Shown here piece after piece: positions 1-5,692 of a stretch of 12,993 nucleotides of DNA. Each line of letters opens with the position of its first letter. Positions within the stretch are counted from its first letter, which is position 1. The DNA lies in the NCBI GenBank assembly GCA_027008345.1, contig JALTBU010000002.1, positions 1-12,993 on the forward strand, read 5' to 3'. The translations under genes and the position numbers were made by a program. The stretch comes from Nautiliaceae bacterium. Its GTDB lineage: Bacteria > Campylobacterota > Campylobacteria > Campylobacterales > Nautiliaceae. Under the pieces are notes generated by a model, which was not told the DNA's origin, did not search any database, and saw only the letters and a program-made list of their open reading frames with translations.

Positions 1-644
1 CCTTCATTAATTATCGGAGTAAATTCACCTTCTTTTGTATTTTTTAATAAATAAAGTTTATCAAGTGGTAATTCATTCCATTTATAAATTTTTGTTTCAC
101 TTGTTATGTTTTTATCAGTAAAAAATGGATTATTATATAAAGTTTTTAAAATTTCAGGGTTTTTTGAAGAATATTTAACAACTTGAATCGTATCAAATAT
201 ACTGAATTCATTTTTGTGAGAATTATAATAATTTTTAATTTCTTCAGGAGTGATTTTTAATTTTGCATTTACTATGCTTGCAAAAAGTTTTTGTTTTAAT
301 AGATTTTGTTTTATTTTATTTCTAAATTTTTTATAATCTCCTCTTTGTATTAAAATATTTTTAAATTCAAATAAAGTCAAATTATTTCTTTTAGCAATTT
401 TATCCATTGCTTCATCTACTTCAAAATCATCAACATTTATATCTCTTTTTTTAATTTCGCTTTCAATTAATTTTTGATCTATTAAATAATTTAATGTCTT
501 ATTTGAAGGAATATTTAACAGTTTTGAAGTAATTTGTATATCATAAGATGTAATTGGTTCACCATTTACGCTTGCCACTACTTTATCAACTATTTTTGCA
601 TTTAATGAAAATACAAATAAAAAAGCTAAAAATAATTTTTTCAT
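1..644 (-). CDS. SurA-like periplasmic chaperone / PPIase, N-terminal part (3' end outside window)
   Basis: Reading the minus strand from the ATG at 642-644 gives 214 residues with no stop before the window edge, so the C-terminus is missing. It opens with a signal peptide (MKKLFLAFLFVFSLNA, probable cleavage after Ala16). Next comes KIVDKVVASVNGEPITSYDI, a typical start of the SurA N-terminal chaperone domain, then helical, Lys-rich sequence to about residue 140. The visible part after residue 145 could be the start of a parvulin-like domain but is poorly conserved, so isomerase activity is not shown. The likely role is holding outer-membrane or secreted proteins in the periplasm. It lies 45 bp downstream of tpx on the same strand. 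Its Shine-Dalgarno AAGGGA sits in the 3' arm of a 10-bp hairpin. Which of the several SurA-like proteins of Campylobacterota it matches is uncertain. Confidence 0.8.
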   Translation of the reverse strand, partial: MKKLFLAFLFVFSLNAKIVDKVVASVNGEPITSYDIQITSKLLNIPSNKTLNYLIDQKLIESEIKKRDINVDDFEVDEAMDKIAKRNNLTLFEFKNILIQRGDYKKFRNKIKQNLLKQKLFASIVNAKLKITPEEIKNYYNSHKNEFSIFDTIQVVKYSSKNPEILKTLYNNPFFTDKNITSETKIYKWNELPLDKLYLLKNTKEGEFTPIINE

Positions 645-645
645 A

Positions 646-667
646 AATTCCCTTTTTAAAGGGAATT
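646..667 (-). promoter_or_regulatory. RBS-sequestering hairpin before the SurA-like gene
   Basis: AATTCCCTTT (646-655) and AAAGGGAATT (658-667) are perfect 10-base inverted arms around a TT loop. On the minus strand the 3' arm carries the AAGGGA ribosome-binding site directly before the ATG at 644. No T-run follows, so it is not a usual terminator. Formation in RNA would hide the ribosome site. It could equally be a protein operator in DNA, because it overlaps the -10 box at 665-670. Confidence 0.6.
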
Positions 668-673
668 ATATCA
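665..673 (-). promoter_or_regulatory. Extended -10 promoter for the SurA-like gene
   Basis: The minus strand reads TGATATAAT, a full TGnTATAAT extended -10, in the tpx to SurA-like gap. The expected start is near 658, inside the hairpin, so a transcript from here would lack the 5' hairpin arm and leave the ribosome site free. Upstream DNA is T-rich with no clear -35. Confidence 0.5.
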
Positions 674-689
674 AAGAAGAGAAAAAAGG

Positions 690-1208
690 TTATTTAGAAG
701 CAGCTTCTTTAAGTGCTGAAAGTGCTGCTTCATAATTTGGCTCTTCTGTAATTTCAGGAACAAGTTCTTTATATGCTACTTTCCCGTCTTTCCCAATTAC
801 AAAAATTGCTCTTGCGCTAAGACCTCTAAGCGGTCCTTCTGCAATTAAAGTTCCGTATTGGGTTGAAAAACATTTTTCTCTGTAATCACTAAGTACTTGA
901 AGATTTTCAACACCTTCAGTTGAGCAAAATCTTTTTGCTGCAAAAGGTAAATCCATAGAAACTACACAAACTGACGCATTTTCAACTTTTGCAGCTTCTT
1001 CGTTAAATTTTCTTGTTTCAGTTGCACATACAGGTGTATCAAGACTTGGAACTGCAATAATTAATTGAGCTTTATCACCTGCTCCACCAATAGTTATTTC
1101 TTCAAGTGCAGTATTAGGAAGAGTTACAACTGGTGCTGTATCTCCTACATTTACTTGATTTCCATAAAGTGCTACATCATTTCCTTTTAATTTTGTTGTT
1201 ACTGGCAT
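690..1208 (-). CDS. tpx: Thiol peroxidase (Tpx, 2-Cys peroxiredoxin)
   Basis: A 172-residue cytoplasmic peroxiredoxin of the Tpx subfamily, which reduces hydrogen and alkyl peroxides using thioredoxin. The peroxidatic motif PSLDTPVCATETRKFN puts Cys61 in place with Thr58 nearby. The resolving Cys95 lies in KRFCSTEGVENL. These positions match the C61/C95 pair known for E. coli Tpx. The LRGLSARAIFVIGKDGKV segment (127-144) is the family's dimer/active-site arginine region. Two further cysteines (81, 113) are not family-defining. The start is fixed by AAGGAG a few bases upstream and by the expected N-terminus. It has its own leader with an extended -10 (1229-1237), and the SurA-like gene follows on the same strand. 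Full length, no defects. Confidence 0.97.
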   Translation of the reverse strand: MPVTTKLKGNDVALYGNQVNVGDTAPVVTLPNTALEEITIGGAGDKAQLIIAVPSLDTPVCATETRKFNEEAAKVENASVCVVSMDLPFAAKRFCSTEGVENLQVLSDYREKCFSTQYGTLIAEGPLRGLSARAIFVIGKDGKVAYKELVPEITEEPNYEAALSALKEAASK

Positions 1209-1228
1209 TTAAGCTCCTTTTTTTATTT

Positions 1229-1237
1229 AGTATATCA
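1229..1237 (-). promoter_or_regulatory. Extended -10 promoter for tpx
   Basis: The minus strand reads TGATATACT, one base off TGnTATAAT, about 20 bases before the tpx ATG. An AAGGAG ribosome site lies between them. The A/T-rich region upstream has no convincing -35. Confidence 0.5.
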
Positions 1238-1248
1238 ATTAAATAATT

Positions 1249-1275
1249 AAAAAGAGATTAAATTTATCTTTTTTT
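1249..1275 (-). terminator. Possible weak terminator after dapF
   Basis: The arms AAAAAGAGAT and ATCTTTTTTT (plus-strand reading) flank a 7-base loop. On the minus strand one pair becomes an A/C mismatch and five Ts follow the GC-containing part. It lies between the dapF stop and the tpx promoter, where a terminator would be expected, but the stem is almost all A/T. Confidence 0.3.
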
Positions 1276-1293
1276 ATATGTAATGTTACAAAA

Positions 1294-2025
1294 TTACACA
1301 ATATTTTTTATAAAAGCATCAAATGTATTTTTCACTTTCCCTTTAAAATAAAGCCTATTGTTACGAATAGTAATAGTGAGTTCCTCCCCACTTTTTGGAT
1401 AAACTTTTACACTCTCCCCTATAAATCCCTCTTCTCTTGCCTTTAAGAAACTTGCGCACATTCCTGTACCACAAGCAAGAGTTTCATCTTCAACACCTCT
1501 TTCATACGTTCTAACATAAAGTTTACCATCTTTAACCTCGGCAACATTCACATTTGCATTATGTTTATATCTAAGATTCCTGCATTCATCTACATTAAAA
1601 TTTTCAATATTGTCAATTTTTACCAAATGGGGAACTCCCGTATCAAAAAGACTCCAATCTTCATAATCCCCTATTCTTTTATGAGGTGTAAGCTGAGATT
1701 CCACTATATCTTCATCAACCTCAGCTTCTATAACACCTGCTAAGGTTAAAAATTTCATTTTTTTAGGAGCTAAATTATTTACATATGCATAATGAGCGGC
1801 TGCCCTACTCCCGTTTCCACACATTTCAGCTTCACTTCCATCAGCATTATAAAACTGCCACTCAAAATCATACTCATTATGAGGCAGTATAACAATAAGC
1901 CCGTCTGCCCCCACTCCATTAAATCTGTCGCATAGTTTTTTTGCTAAATTACTTCTGTCTTCTTTTTTAAATGTATGAAAAATTACAAAATCATTACCGC
2001 TTGCAGAATATTTAGAAACTGTCAT
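1294..2025 (-). CDS. dapF: Diaminopimelate epimerase
   Basis: A cytoplasmic, cofactor-independent epimerase converting LL- to meso-diaminopimelate, the last step before lysine and the source of DAP for peptidoglycan. Both catalytic cysteines are present in their signatures: Cys69 in EMCGNGSR and Cys185 in LACGTGMCAS. The N-terminal substrate motif SASGNDFV (residues 7-14) and GVGADGL (37-43) are intact. At 243 residues it is somewhat shorter than the roughly 275 of E. coli, with no catalytic loss. The start is the ATG at 2023-2025, preceded by an AAGGT ribosome site. It is divergent from kdsA over a 44-bp spacer with a shared symmetric -10 region. Confidence 0.97.
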   Translation of the reverse strand: MTVSKYSASGNDFVIFHTFKKEDRSNLAKKLCDRFNGVGADGLIVILPHNEYDFEWQFYNADGSEAEMCGNGSRAAAHYAYVNNLAPKKMKFLTLAGVIEAEVDEDIVESQLTPHKRIGDYEDWSLFDTGVPHLVKIDNIENFNVDECRNLRYKHNANVNVAEVKDGKLYVRTYERGVEDETLACGTGMCASFLKAREEGFIGESVKVYPKSGEELTITIRNNRLYFKGKVKNTFDAFIKNIV

Positions 2026-2041
2026 AGCTTACCTTTTTTAG

Positions 2042-2053
2042 TTATAATTATAA
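2042..2053. promoter_or_regulatory. Symmetric divergent promoter between dapF and kdsA
   Basis: TTATAATTATAA is a perfect 12-base palindrome in a 44-bp gap. It offers TATAAT on the plus strand (2043-2048) for kdsA and TATAAT on the minus strand (2047-2052) for dapF. Expected starts near 2055 and 2040 would each leave a leader of about 15 bases holding a purine-rich ribosome site. The two -10 boxes overlap, so polymerase could not occupy both at once. No good -35 is seen on either side. Confidence 0.55.
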
Positions 2054-2069
2054 TAAAAAAGGCAAAATA

Positions 2070-2867
2070 ATGATTTTAATAGCAGGTCCTTGCGTGATTG
2101 AAAGCAAAGAGCAGATTTTTAAAATAGCTGAATATCTAAAACCTTACAGTGAAAAATATGATTTTTATTTTAAAGCAAGTTACGACAAGGCAAACAGAAC
2201 ATCACTTGATTCTTACAGAGGTCCTGGAATTGATAAAGGACTTGAAATCTTAAATGAAGTAAAAGAAAAATTCGGATATAAACTTTTAACTGATGTGCAT
2301 GAAACATGGCAGGTTAAAAAAGCTGCTGAGGTTGTGGATGTTCTTCAAATCCCGGCATTTTTGTGCCGTCAAACAGATTTATTAGTAGAAGCGGCTAAAA
2401 CTGACAAAATTGTAAATATCAAAAAGGGTCAGTTTATGAACCCTGCTGATATGAAATATTCTGTACTTAAAGTACTTAAAACAAGAGGCTGTAATAAAGT
2501 AAGTTATGAAAATGCAAAAAAACATGGTGTTTGGCTAACTGAAAGAGGCACAACATTTGGATATGGTAATTTAGTGGTTGATATGAGAAGTTTGGTTATT
2601 ATGAGAGAATTTGCACCAGTTATATTTGATGCTACTCACAGCGTTCAAATGCCAGGGGGTGCCGGTGGAAAAAGCAGCGGTAAAAGAGAATTTGTACCAT
2701 TCCTAAGCAAAGCTGCAGCTGCTGTGGGAATTGACGGATTTTTCTTTGAAACACACTACAATCCTGATGAGGCTTTGAGTGATGGTCCAAATATGATAAC
2801 ACCTGATATGCTTGAAGATATTTTAAAAGATGTTGATTGTATAAATAAATGTCAAAAAGGAGAATAA
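2070..2867 (+). CDS. kdsA: 3-deoxy-D-manno-octulosonate 8-phosphate synthase, metal-dependent type
   Basis: Condenses phosphoenolpyruvate with arabinose 5-phosphate to give KDO8P, the first committed step to the KDO of lipopolysaccharide, implying a Gram-negative envelope. The 265 residues begin [18 protein letters not shown] (40-45), [12 protein letters not shown] and NIKKGQF are the substrate-binding stretches. Cys8 aligns with the metal-binding Cys11 of the Aquifex enzyme, and the other ligands appear as His190, Glu227 and Asp238. The metal-free E. coli type has Asn in place of this Cys, so this should be the metal-dependent class. Residues about 138-155 form a short insertion relative to the Aquifex protein. 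It is the first gene of a packed operon; ribH begins immediately after its stop. Confidence 0.97.
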   Translation: MILIAGPCVIESKEQIFKIAEYLKPYSEKYDFYFKASYDKANRTSLDSYRGPGIDKGLEILNEVKEKFGYKLLTDVHETWQVKKAAEVVDVLQIPAFLCRQTDLLVEAAKTDKIVNIKKGQFMNPADMKYSVLKVLKTRGCNKVSYENAKKHGVWLTERGTTFGYGNLVVDMRSLVIMREFAPVIFDATHSVQMPGGAGGKSSGKREFVPFLSKAAAAVGIDGFFFETHYNPDEALSDGPNMITPDMLEDILKDVDCINKCQKGE

Positions 2868-3332
2868 ATGCATATAATTGAAGGAAATTTAAAACTTGAA
2901 GGAAATGAAAAAGTTGCAATAATAGCAAGCAGATTTAATCATCTTATAACTGATAGACTTATTGAAGGTGCAAAAGATGCATTTGTAAGAAACGGAGGAA
3001 ATGAAAAAAATTTAGATCTTATATTAGTACCTGGAGCATTTGAGATTCCTTTTGCACTAAAAAGAGCGCTTAAAAAAGATATATATGACGGAATTGTATG
3101 TCTTGGTGCAGTAATTAGAGGAGCGACGCCTCATTTTGATTATGTGGCTGCTGAAGCTACAAAAGGAATAGCAAATACAACTTTGAATTTTGATACACCT
3201 GTTACATTTGGTTTACTTACTACTGATACAATTGAACAGGCAATTGAAAGAGCGGGAACTAAAGCCGGGAATAAAGGTTTTGAAGCAATGACAGGCCTTA
3301 TTGAAATGATTAATCTTTATAAAGAGTTATGA
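2868..3332 (+). CDS. ribH: 6,7-dimethyl-8-ribityllumazine synthase
   Basis: Makes lumazine from 5-amino-6-ribitylaminouracil and dihydroxybutanone phosphate, the penultimate step of riboflavin synthesis. The 154 residues show the family signatures: SRFNHLIT with the ring-stacking Phe23, VPGAFEIP (54-61), [14 protein letters not shown] with catalytic His89, and [17 protein letters not shown] with phosphate-contacting Arg128. Length is normal for subunits of the icosahedral or pentameric enzyme. The ATG abuts the kdsA stop with no gap, and AAGGAG at 2857-2862 lies inside the end of kdsA. Its stop overlaps the next start as ATGA. Confidence 0.97.
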   Translation: MHIIEGNLKLEGNEKVAIIASRFNHLITDRLIEGAKDAFVRNGGNEKNLDLILVPGAFEIPFALKRALKKDIYDGIVCLGAVIRGATPHFDYVAAEATKGIANTTLNFDTPVTFGLLTTDTIEQAIERAGTKAGNKGFEAMTGLIEMINLYKEL

Positions 3333-3532
3333 AATTTAAATTTGATTTAAAAGACAAACTTGATTTAGCCATAATAATCACCTTTATTATTTGGGTGATT
3401 ACTGGTGCTTTTTTGAGATTTTTTAAATATTTTTTTACACCTGTGGAACTGGAAAAAATTACACTGATTTTAATACCAGAAACACTTATCCTTTTAGGAT
3501 TGATTTTATATAAAATATGGAGGTTAGTATAA
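3329..3532 (+). CDS. Small two-helix membrane protein, unknown function
   Basis: A 67-residue protein I do not recognise. A short Lys/Asp-rich N-terminus ([12 protein letters not shown]) is followed by two hydrophobic segments, about 13-31 ([19 protein letters not shown]) and 43-63 (ending [13 protein letters not shown]). Positive residues after each suggest both ends on one side of the inner membrane. It overlaps the ribH stop by ATGA (3329-3332), and its TAA shares one base with the nusB ATG (TAATG at 3530-3534). Such coupling at both ends, with no spare bases, argues that it is real and translated with its neighbours. In the Campylobacter order as I recall it, ribH and nusB adjoin directly, so this gene looks lineage-specific. 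Confidence 0.75.
   Translation: MKFKFDLKDKLDLAIIITFIIWVITGAFLRFFKYFFTPVELEKITLILIPETLILLGLILYKIWRLV
3519..3523 (+). promoter_or_regulatory. Ribosome-binding site that sets the nusB start
   Basis: GGAGG lies eight bases before the ATG at 3532-3534, ideal spacing. An in-frame ATG at 3517 overlaps this site and would add five residues unlike the usual NusB N-terminus, so 3532 is preferred. Confidence 0.8.
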
Positions 3533-3936
3533 TGGCGACAATTACACACGCAAGAGAAGCAGTCGTTCAGACACTTTATGCTCAAGACCTAGGAAATGAC
3601 AAAGCTGTTGAGCAGTTTGAAGAACTTCTAAAAGAAAAAAAAATAAGAAATAAAAAAGCAGAATTTGCAAAAGAGCTTTTAAAAGGCGTTCTTGAGCATA
3701 AAGATGAAATAGACAAAATAATTAAAGAGCATTTAATTGACTGGGATTTTGACAGACTAGATAAAATTGATAAACAAATTTTAAGAGTTGGAGTATATGA
3801 ACTTAAATATACAGATACACCATTTCAAATAATCATAGATGAAGCTGTAAAAATAGCTAAAAATTTCTCAGAAGACAAAGCAAAAAGTTTTATTAACGGT
3901 ATACTTGACAGAGTTGCAAAAGAAGTAAGGGATTAA
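3532..3936 (+). CDS. nusB: Transcription antitermination factor NusB
   Basis: An all-helical RNA-binding factor that with NusE (S10) binds boxA RNA and supports antitermination, chiefly of rRNA operons. From the ATG at 3532 it is 134 residues, a normal length. The N-terminus has THAREAVVQTLYAQD, the Arg-rich RNA-binding helix. The C-terminal half has LDKIDKQILRVGVYELKY, TPFQIIIDEAVKIAKNFS and SFINGILDRVAKE, all family hallmarks. It is the last gene of the kdsA-ribH-membrane protein-nusB operon, overlapping the preceding stop by one base. It is convergent with the next gene, only 4 bp away, with a shared inverted repeat at the junction. Confidence 0.95.
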   Translation: MATITHAREAVVQTLYAQDLGNDKAVEQFEELLKEKKIRNKKAEFAKELLKGVLEHKDEIDKIIKEHLIDWDFDRLDKIDKQILRVGVYELKYTDTPFQIIIDEAVKIAKNFSEDKAKSFINGILDRVAKEVRD

Positions 3937-3946
3937 TCCCCTACTT
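3923..3946. terminator. Inverted repeat at the nusB convergent junction, likely bidirectional terminator
   Basis: GGGATTAATCCC (3929-3940) is a perfect palindrome containing the nusB stop. Beyond one A/C mismatch the pairing continues for five more bases on each side (3923-3927 with 3942-3946). The 24-base structure spans the whole 4-bp gap and the last codons of both genes. T-runs after it are short on both strands, so termination is plausible but not certain. Confidence 0.45.
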
Positions 3947-4414
3947 TAAAATTTCAGGTTTAAATTCATCAATAAGTTTGTTTTTATCTGTTTTTAATAG
4001 ATCTTTTTTAACGATTCTGAATATTTTATCTTTGTTTTTAACTTTTGCCAAAACATCATCGGCTATTGTTTGTGGAAGTGAGAGAAATACTTTTTTATCC
4101 CCTAATTCGTCAATAAGCATATCAATATCTTCTGCTACACACTTTACTGCTTCTTTATATATTTCATCTTTGAGATTGTGTTTTTCCCCACTTGCAGCTC
4201 TATTTAAAAATCCAGCTTTTTTTACACCTTCATCAAGCCCTGTTATTAAATCATTTAGTTTTTTATGAGCTTCCACAATATCAATAGCTTTTATCAAATC
4301 AAGTTTTACCTCATTTGGTTTAAGTCCAGCTTCTGCTTCAGGAGTTCTTGGATTCGCTTTGTAAGCTTTAATTTCTCCAAGAGATGCAACAATTACTAAA
4401 TCACCTACTTTCAT
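3941..4414 (-). CDS. Host-attachment / baeRF-like protein, function unknown
   Basis: A soluble 157-residue protein without signal peptide or membrane segment. Its layout resembles the bacterial family named host attachment protein, related to the central domain of eRF1/Pelota (baeRF). A beta-rich start (GDLVIVASLGEIKAYKANPR) leads to a middle GEKHNLKDEIYK and a helix VKCVAEDIDMLIDEL. After that come a core strand KVFLSLPQTIADDVLAKV and a C-terminal VKKDLLKTDKNKLIDEF, which recalls the KDLTxLxxxEL ending of that family. Despite the family name, no link to host attachment is visible. It has its own promoter-like TATAAT (4433-4438) and AAGGAG. The TRIC gene ends 26 bp upstream on the same strand. 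The assignment is from memory of the pattern, hence moderate. Confidence 0.5.
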   Translation of the reverse strand: MKVGDLVIVASLGEIKAYKANPRTPEAEAGLKPNEVKLDLIKAIDIVEAHKKLNDLITGLDEGVKKAGFLNRAASGEKHNLKDEIYKEAVKCVAEDIDMLIDELGDKKVFLSLPQTIADDVLAKVKNKDKIFRIVKKDLLKTDKNKLIDEFKPEILK

Positions 4415-4432
4415 TTTATCTCCTTTTTTCTT

Positions 4433-4438
4433 ATTATA
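4433..4438 (-). promoter_or_regulatory. -10 box for the baeRF-like gene
   Basis: The minus strand reads AAGTTATAATAAG in the 26-bp gap after the TRIC stop. AAGGAG at 4420-4425 and the ATG at 4412-4414 follow. The expected start near 4426 gives a very short leader. Confidence 0.45.
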
Positions 4439-4440
4439 AC

Positions 4441-5043
4441 TTAAAATTTAGGCAAATGAAAATCTTTTTTTATAGCATATAGCCTTAATATAATTCCTAT
4501 AATAAATACAAAAAACATTGAAAAATAATTAATAGTAAAAAAATATAAAGTTATAGCGATTATAATAGAAATACTCGCATAAAAACTTCTATTTAAAAAA
4601 AAAGGTATTTCATTTATCAAAATATCTCTAATCATTCCTCCGCCTACAGCCGTAATCATTGAAAGAAATGCAACACCAAAAATATTAAAACCTGCATTAA
4701 TTCCAATAATTGCCCCTGAAATCGAAAAAGAAACCAGTCCAATTGTATCACTTAAAATATAAATAAATTTATTTTCTATTTCTTTTTTGTGAATTTTAAA
4801 ATAATTTGCAACTATAATAACAATCAAAACCGTTAAACCCGGATAAATATTTGAAAAGGCAAAAATTGCCCTTCCCGCTACAATATCTCTTAATACCCCT
4901 CCTCCAAGGGCTGTAAGGTATGAACTTATTAAAACACCTAAAATATCAAGATTTTTTCTTGCGCCTATAATAAATCCACTTAAACTAAAAGCAACTATAC
5001 CTATAAAATCAGTAAGTTCAAAAATTTTTAATCCTTTGGGCAT
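4441..5043 (-). CDS. TRIC/UPF0126 family membrane protein (predicted cation channel)
   Basis: A 200-residue inner-membrane protein of the TRIC-like family (YadS/YicG type), whose bacterial members form trimeric monovalent-cation channels. It is an inverted-type duplication: residues 12-61 and 99-148 align with almost no gaps. Each half holds the signature glycine turn and charged pair, GGGVLRD (47-53) and GGGMIRD (134-140). About seven hydrophobic segments are seen, ending in the seventh and a short basic tail. The ATG at 5041-5043 is the farthest upstream start possible, because an in-frame TGA lies two codons before it. It overlaps the end of ruvC by 26 bases with no good ribosome site, pointing to translational coupling. 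The substrate is inferred from the family only. Confidence 0.88.
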   Translation of the reverse strand: MPKGLKIFELTDFIGIVAFSLSGFIIGARKNLDILGVLISSYLTALGGGVLRDIVAGRAIFAFSNIYPGLTVLIVIIVANYFKIHKKEIENKFIYILSDTIGLVSFSISGAIIGINAGFNIFGVAFLSMITAVGGGMIRDILINEIPFFLNRSFYASISIIIAITLYFFTINYFSMFFVFIIGIILRLYAIKKDFHLPKF

Positions 5044-5485
5044 GTGTCAATGCAACTGCAATGGCATCAGTAATATCCAGAGGTTTAATTTCACCTTTAA
5101 GTCCTAAAATTCTTTTTACCATAAAAGCAACCTGCTCTTTTTTAGCTTTACCGTTGCCCGTAACTGCTTTTTTTACCTGCAACGGTGTATATTCAGCGAA
5201 ATTTCCGTGCTTTTGCAAAATTCTAAGAGATAAAGCACCTCTAAACTGTGCGAGTTTAAGTACTGTTTTAGGATTATATGCATAAAATATATCTTCAATT
5301 GCAACCTCATCTATATCTTCACTTAATATTATATCAAGTCCTTCTATAAGCTGTGTAAGCTGATATTGAAGCATTTTTTCGGTAATTTTTATAAATCCTG
5401 CATCAATAAGATGTATTTTAGGAGTGGTTTTTATAATTGCATAACCACATCTGATAGTTCCAGGATCAATTCCAAGTATTTTCAT
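5018..5485 (-). CDS. ruvC: Holliday junction resolvase RuvC
   Basis: A crossover junction endodeoxyribonuclease that, with RuvAB, resolves Holliday junctions during recombinational repair. The 155 residues carry the RNase H-like acidic residues Asp7 (GIDPGT), Glu64 (VAIEDIF), Asp137 and Asp140 ([14 protein letters not shown]). The [21 protein letters not shown] segment (99-119) is the conserved DNA-binding region. The start ATG at 5483-5485 follows an AAAGAAG purine tract. ruvC is divergent from dnaA, with the upstream origin region in between. Campylobacter also keeps ruvC beside dnaA, as I recall. A DnaA box (5482-5490) overlaps the start codon, so DnaA could affect ruvC expression. Confidence 0.96.
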   Translation of the reverse strand: MKILGIDPGTIRCGYAIIKTTPKIHLIDAGFIKITEKMLQYQLTQLIEGLDIILSEDIDEVAIEDIFYAYNPKTVLKLAQFRGALSLRILQKHGNFAEYTPLQVKKAVTGNGKAKKEQVAFMVKRILGLKGEIKPLDITDAIAVALTHAQRIKNF

Positions 5486-5692
5486 TCACACTTCTTTCAT
5501 ATTTTTTTCACATTTAATTCACAATGTGAATAACTAAAATAGACATTTTAAAAAGGTTATGTTAAAATAATATTCACATAAATTTTCACCTAAAATTCAC
5601 ATATGTGAAAAATAATTTATTCACAAAAAGGTATATAATTTGCTATTCGATAAAATCAAAAATCAATTAAAAAGTGAAAATCCTGTGAATTA
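5482..5692. other. Upstream origin part (oriC1-like): DnaA box cluster
   Basis: A 154-bp AT-rich spacer plus its edges holds eleven TTCAC cores. Perfect TTATTCACA boxes lie at 5525-5533 (minus) and 5617-5625 (plus). One-mismatch boxes are at 5482-5490, 5504-5512, 5515-5523, 5570-5578, 5604-5612 (minus) and 5684-5692 (minus, inside dnaA). Weaker ones lie at 5582-5590, 5593-5601 and near 5674. Two pairs are palindromic: TTCACA-A-TGTGAA (5518-5530) and TTCACATATGTGAA (5596-5609). TTATTCACA-like boxes with a TTCAC core are known for Helicobacter and relatives. The cluster also covers the dnaA and ruvC leaders, so autoregulation of dnaA is likely. Confidence 0.85.

Noticed and set aside
694..708. 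AGAAG-CAG-CTTCT hairpin at the end of tpx as a terminator
   Set aside because: The stem is only five pairs and the minus-strand T-run begins about nine bases away, beyond usual limits.
1561..1743. 60-codon plus-strand frame opposite dapF
   Set aside because: Lies wholly inside dapF on the other strand, has no ribosome site and no recognisable protein; dapF motifs are intact.
2632..2928. 98-codon minus-strand frame across the kdsA-ribH border
   Set aside because: Low-complexity Leu/Phe/Gln-rich product antisense to two certain genes; a by-product of AT-rich coding DNA.
3517..3531. Upstream ATG for nusB giving five extra residues
   Set aside because: It overlaps the GGAGG that serves the ATG at 3532, and the added residues do not fit the NusB N-terminus.
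3310..3585. 91-codon minus-strand frame opposite the small membrane gene
   Set aside because: It covers the ends of ribH and nusB and the coupled small gene. Only the plus-strand frame has stop/start overlaps matching its neighbours.
5634..5639. TATAAT directly before the dnaA TTG as a promoter
   Set aside because: Transcription would begin inside the gene past the start codon and lose the ribosome site; more likely chance in AT-rich DNA.
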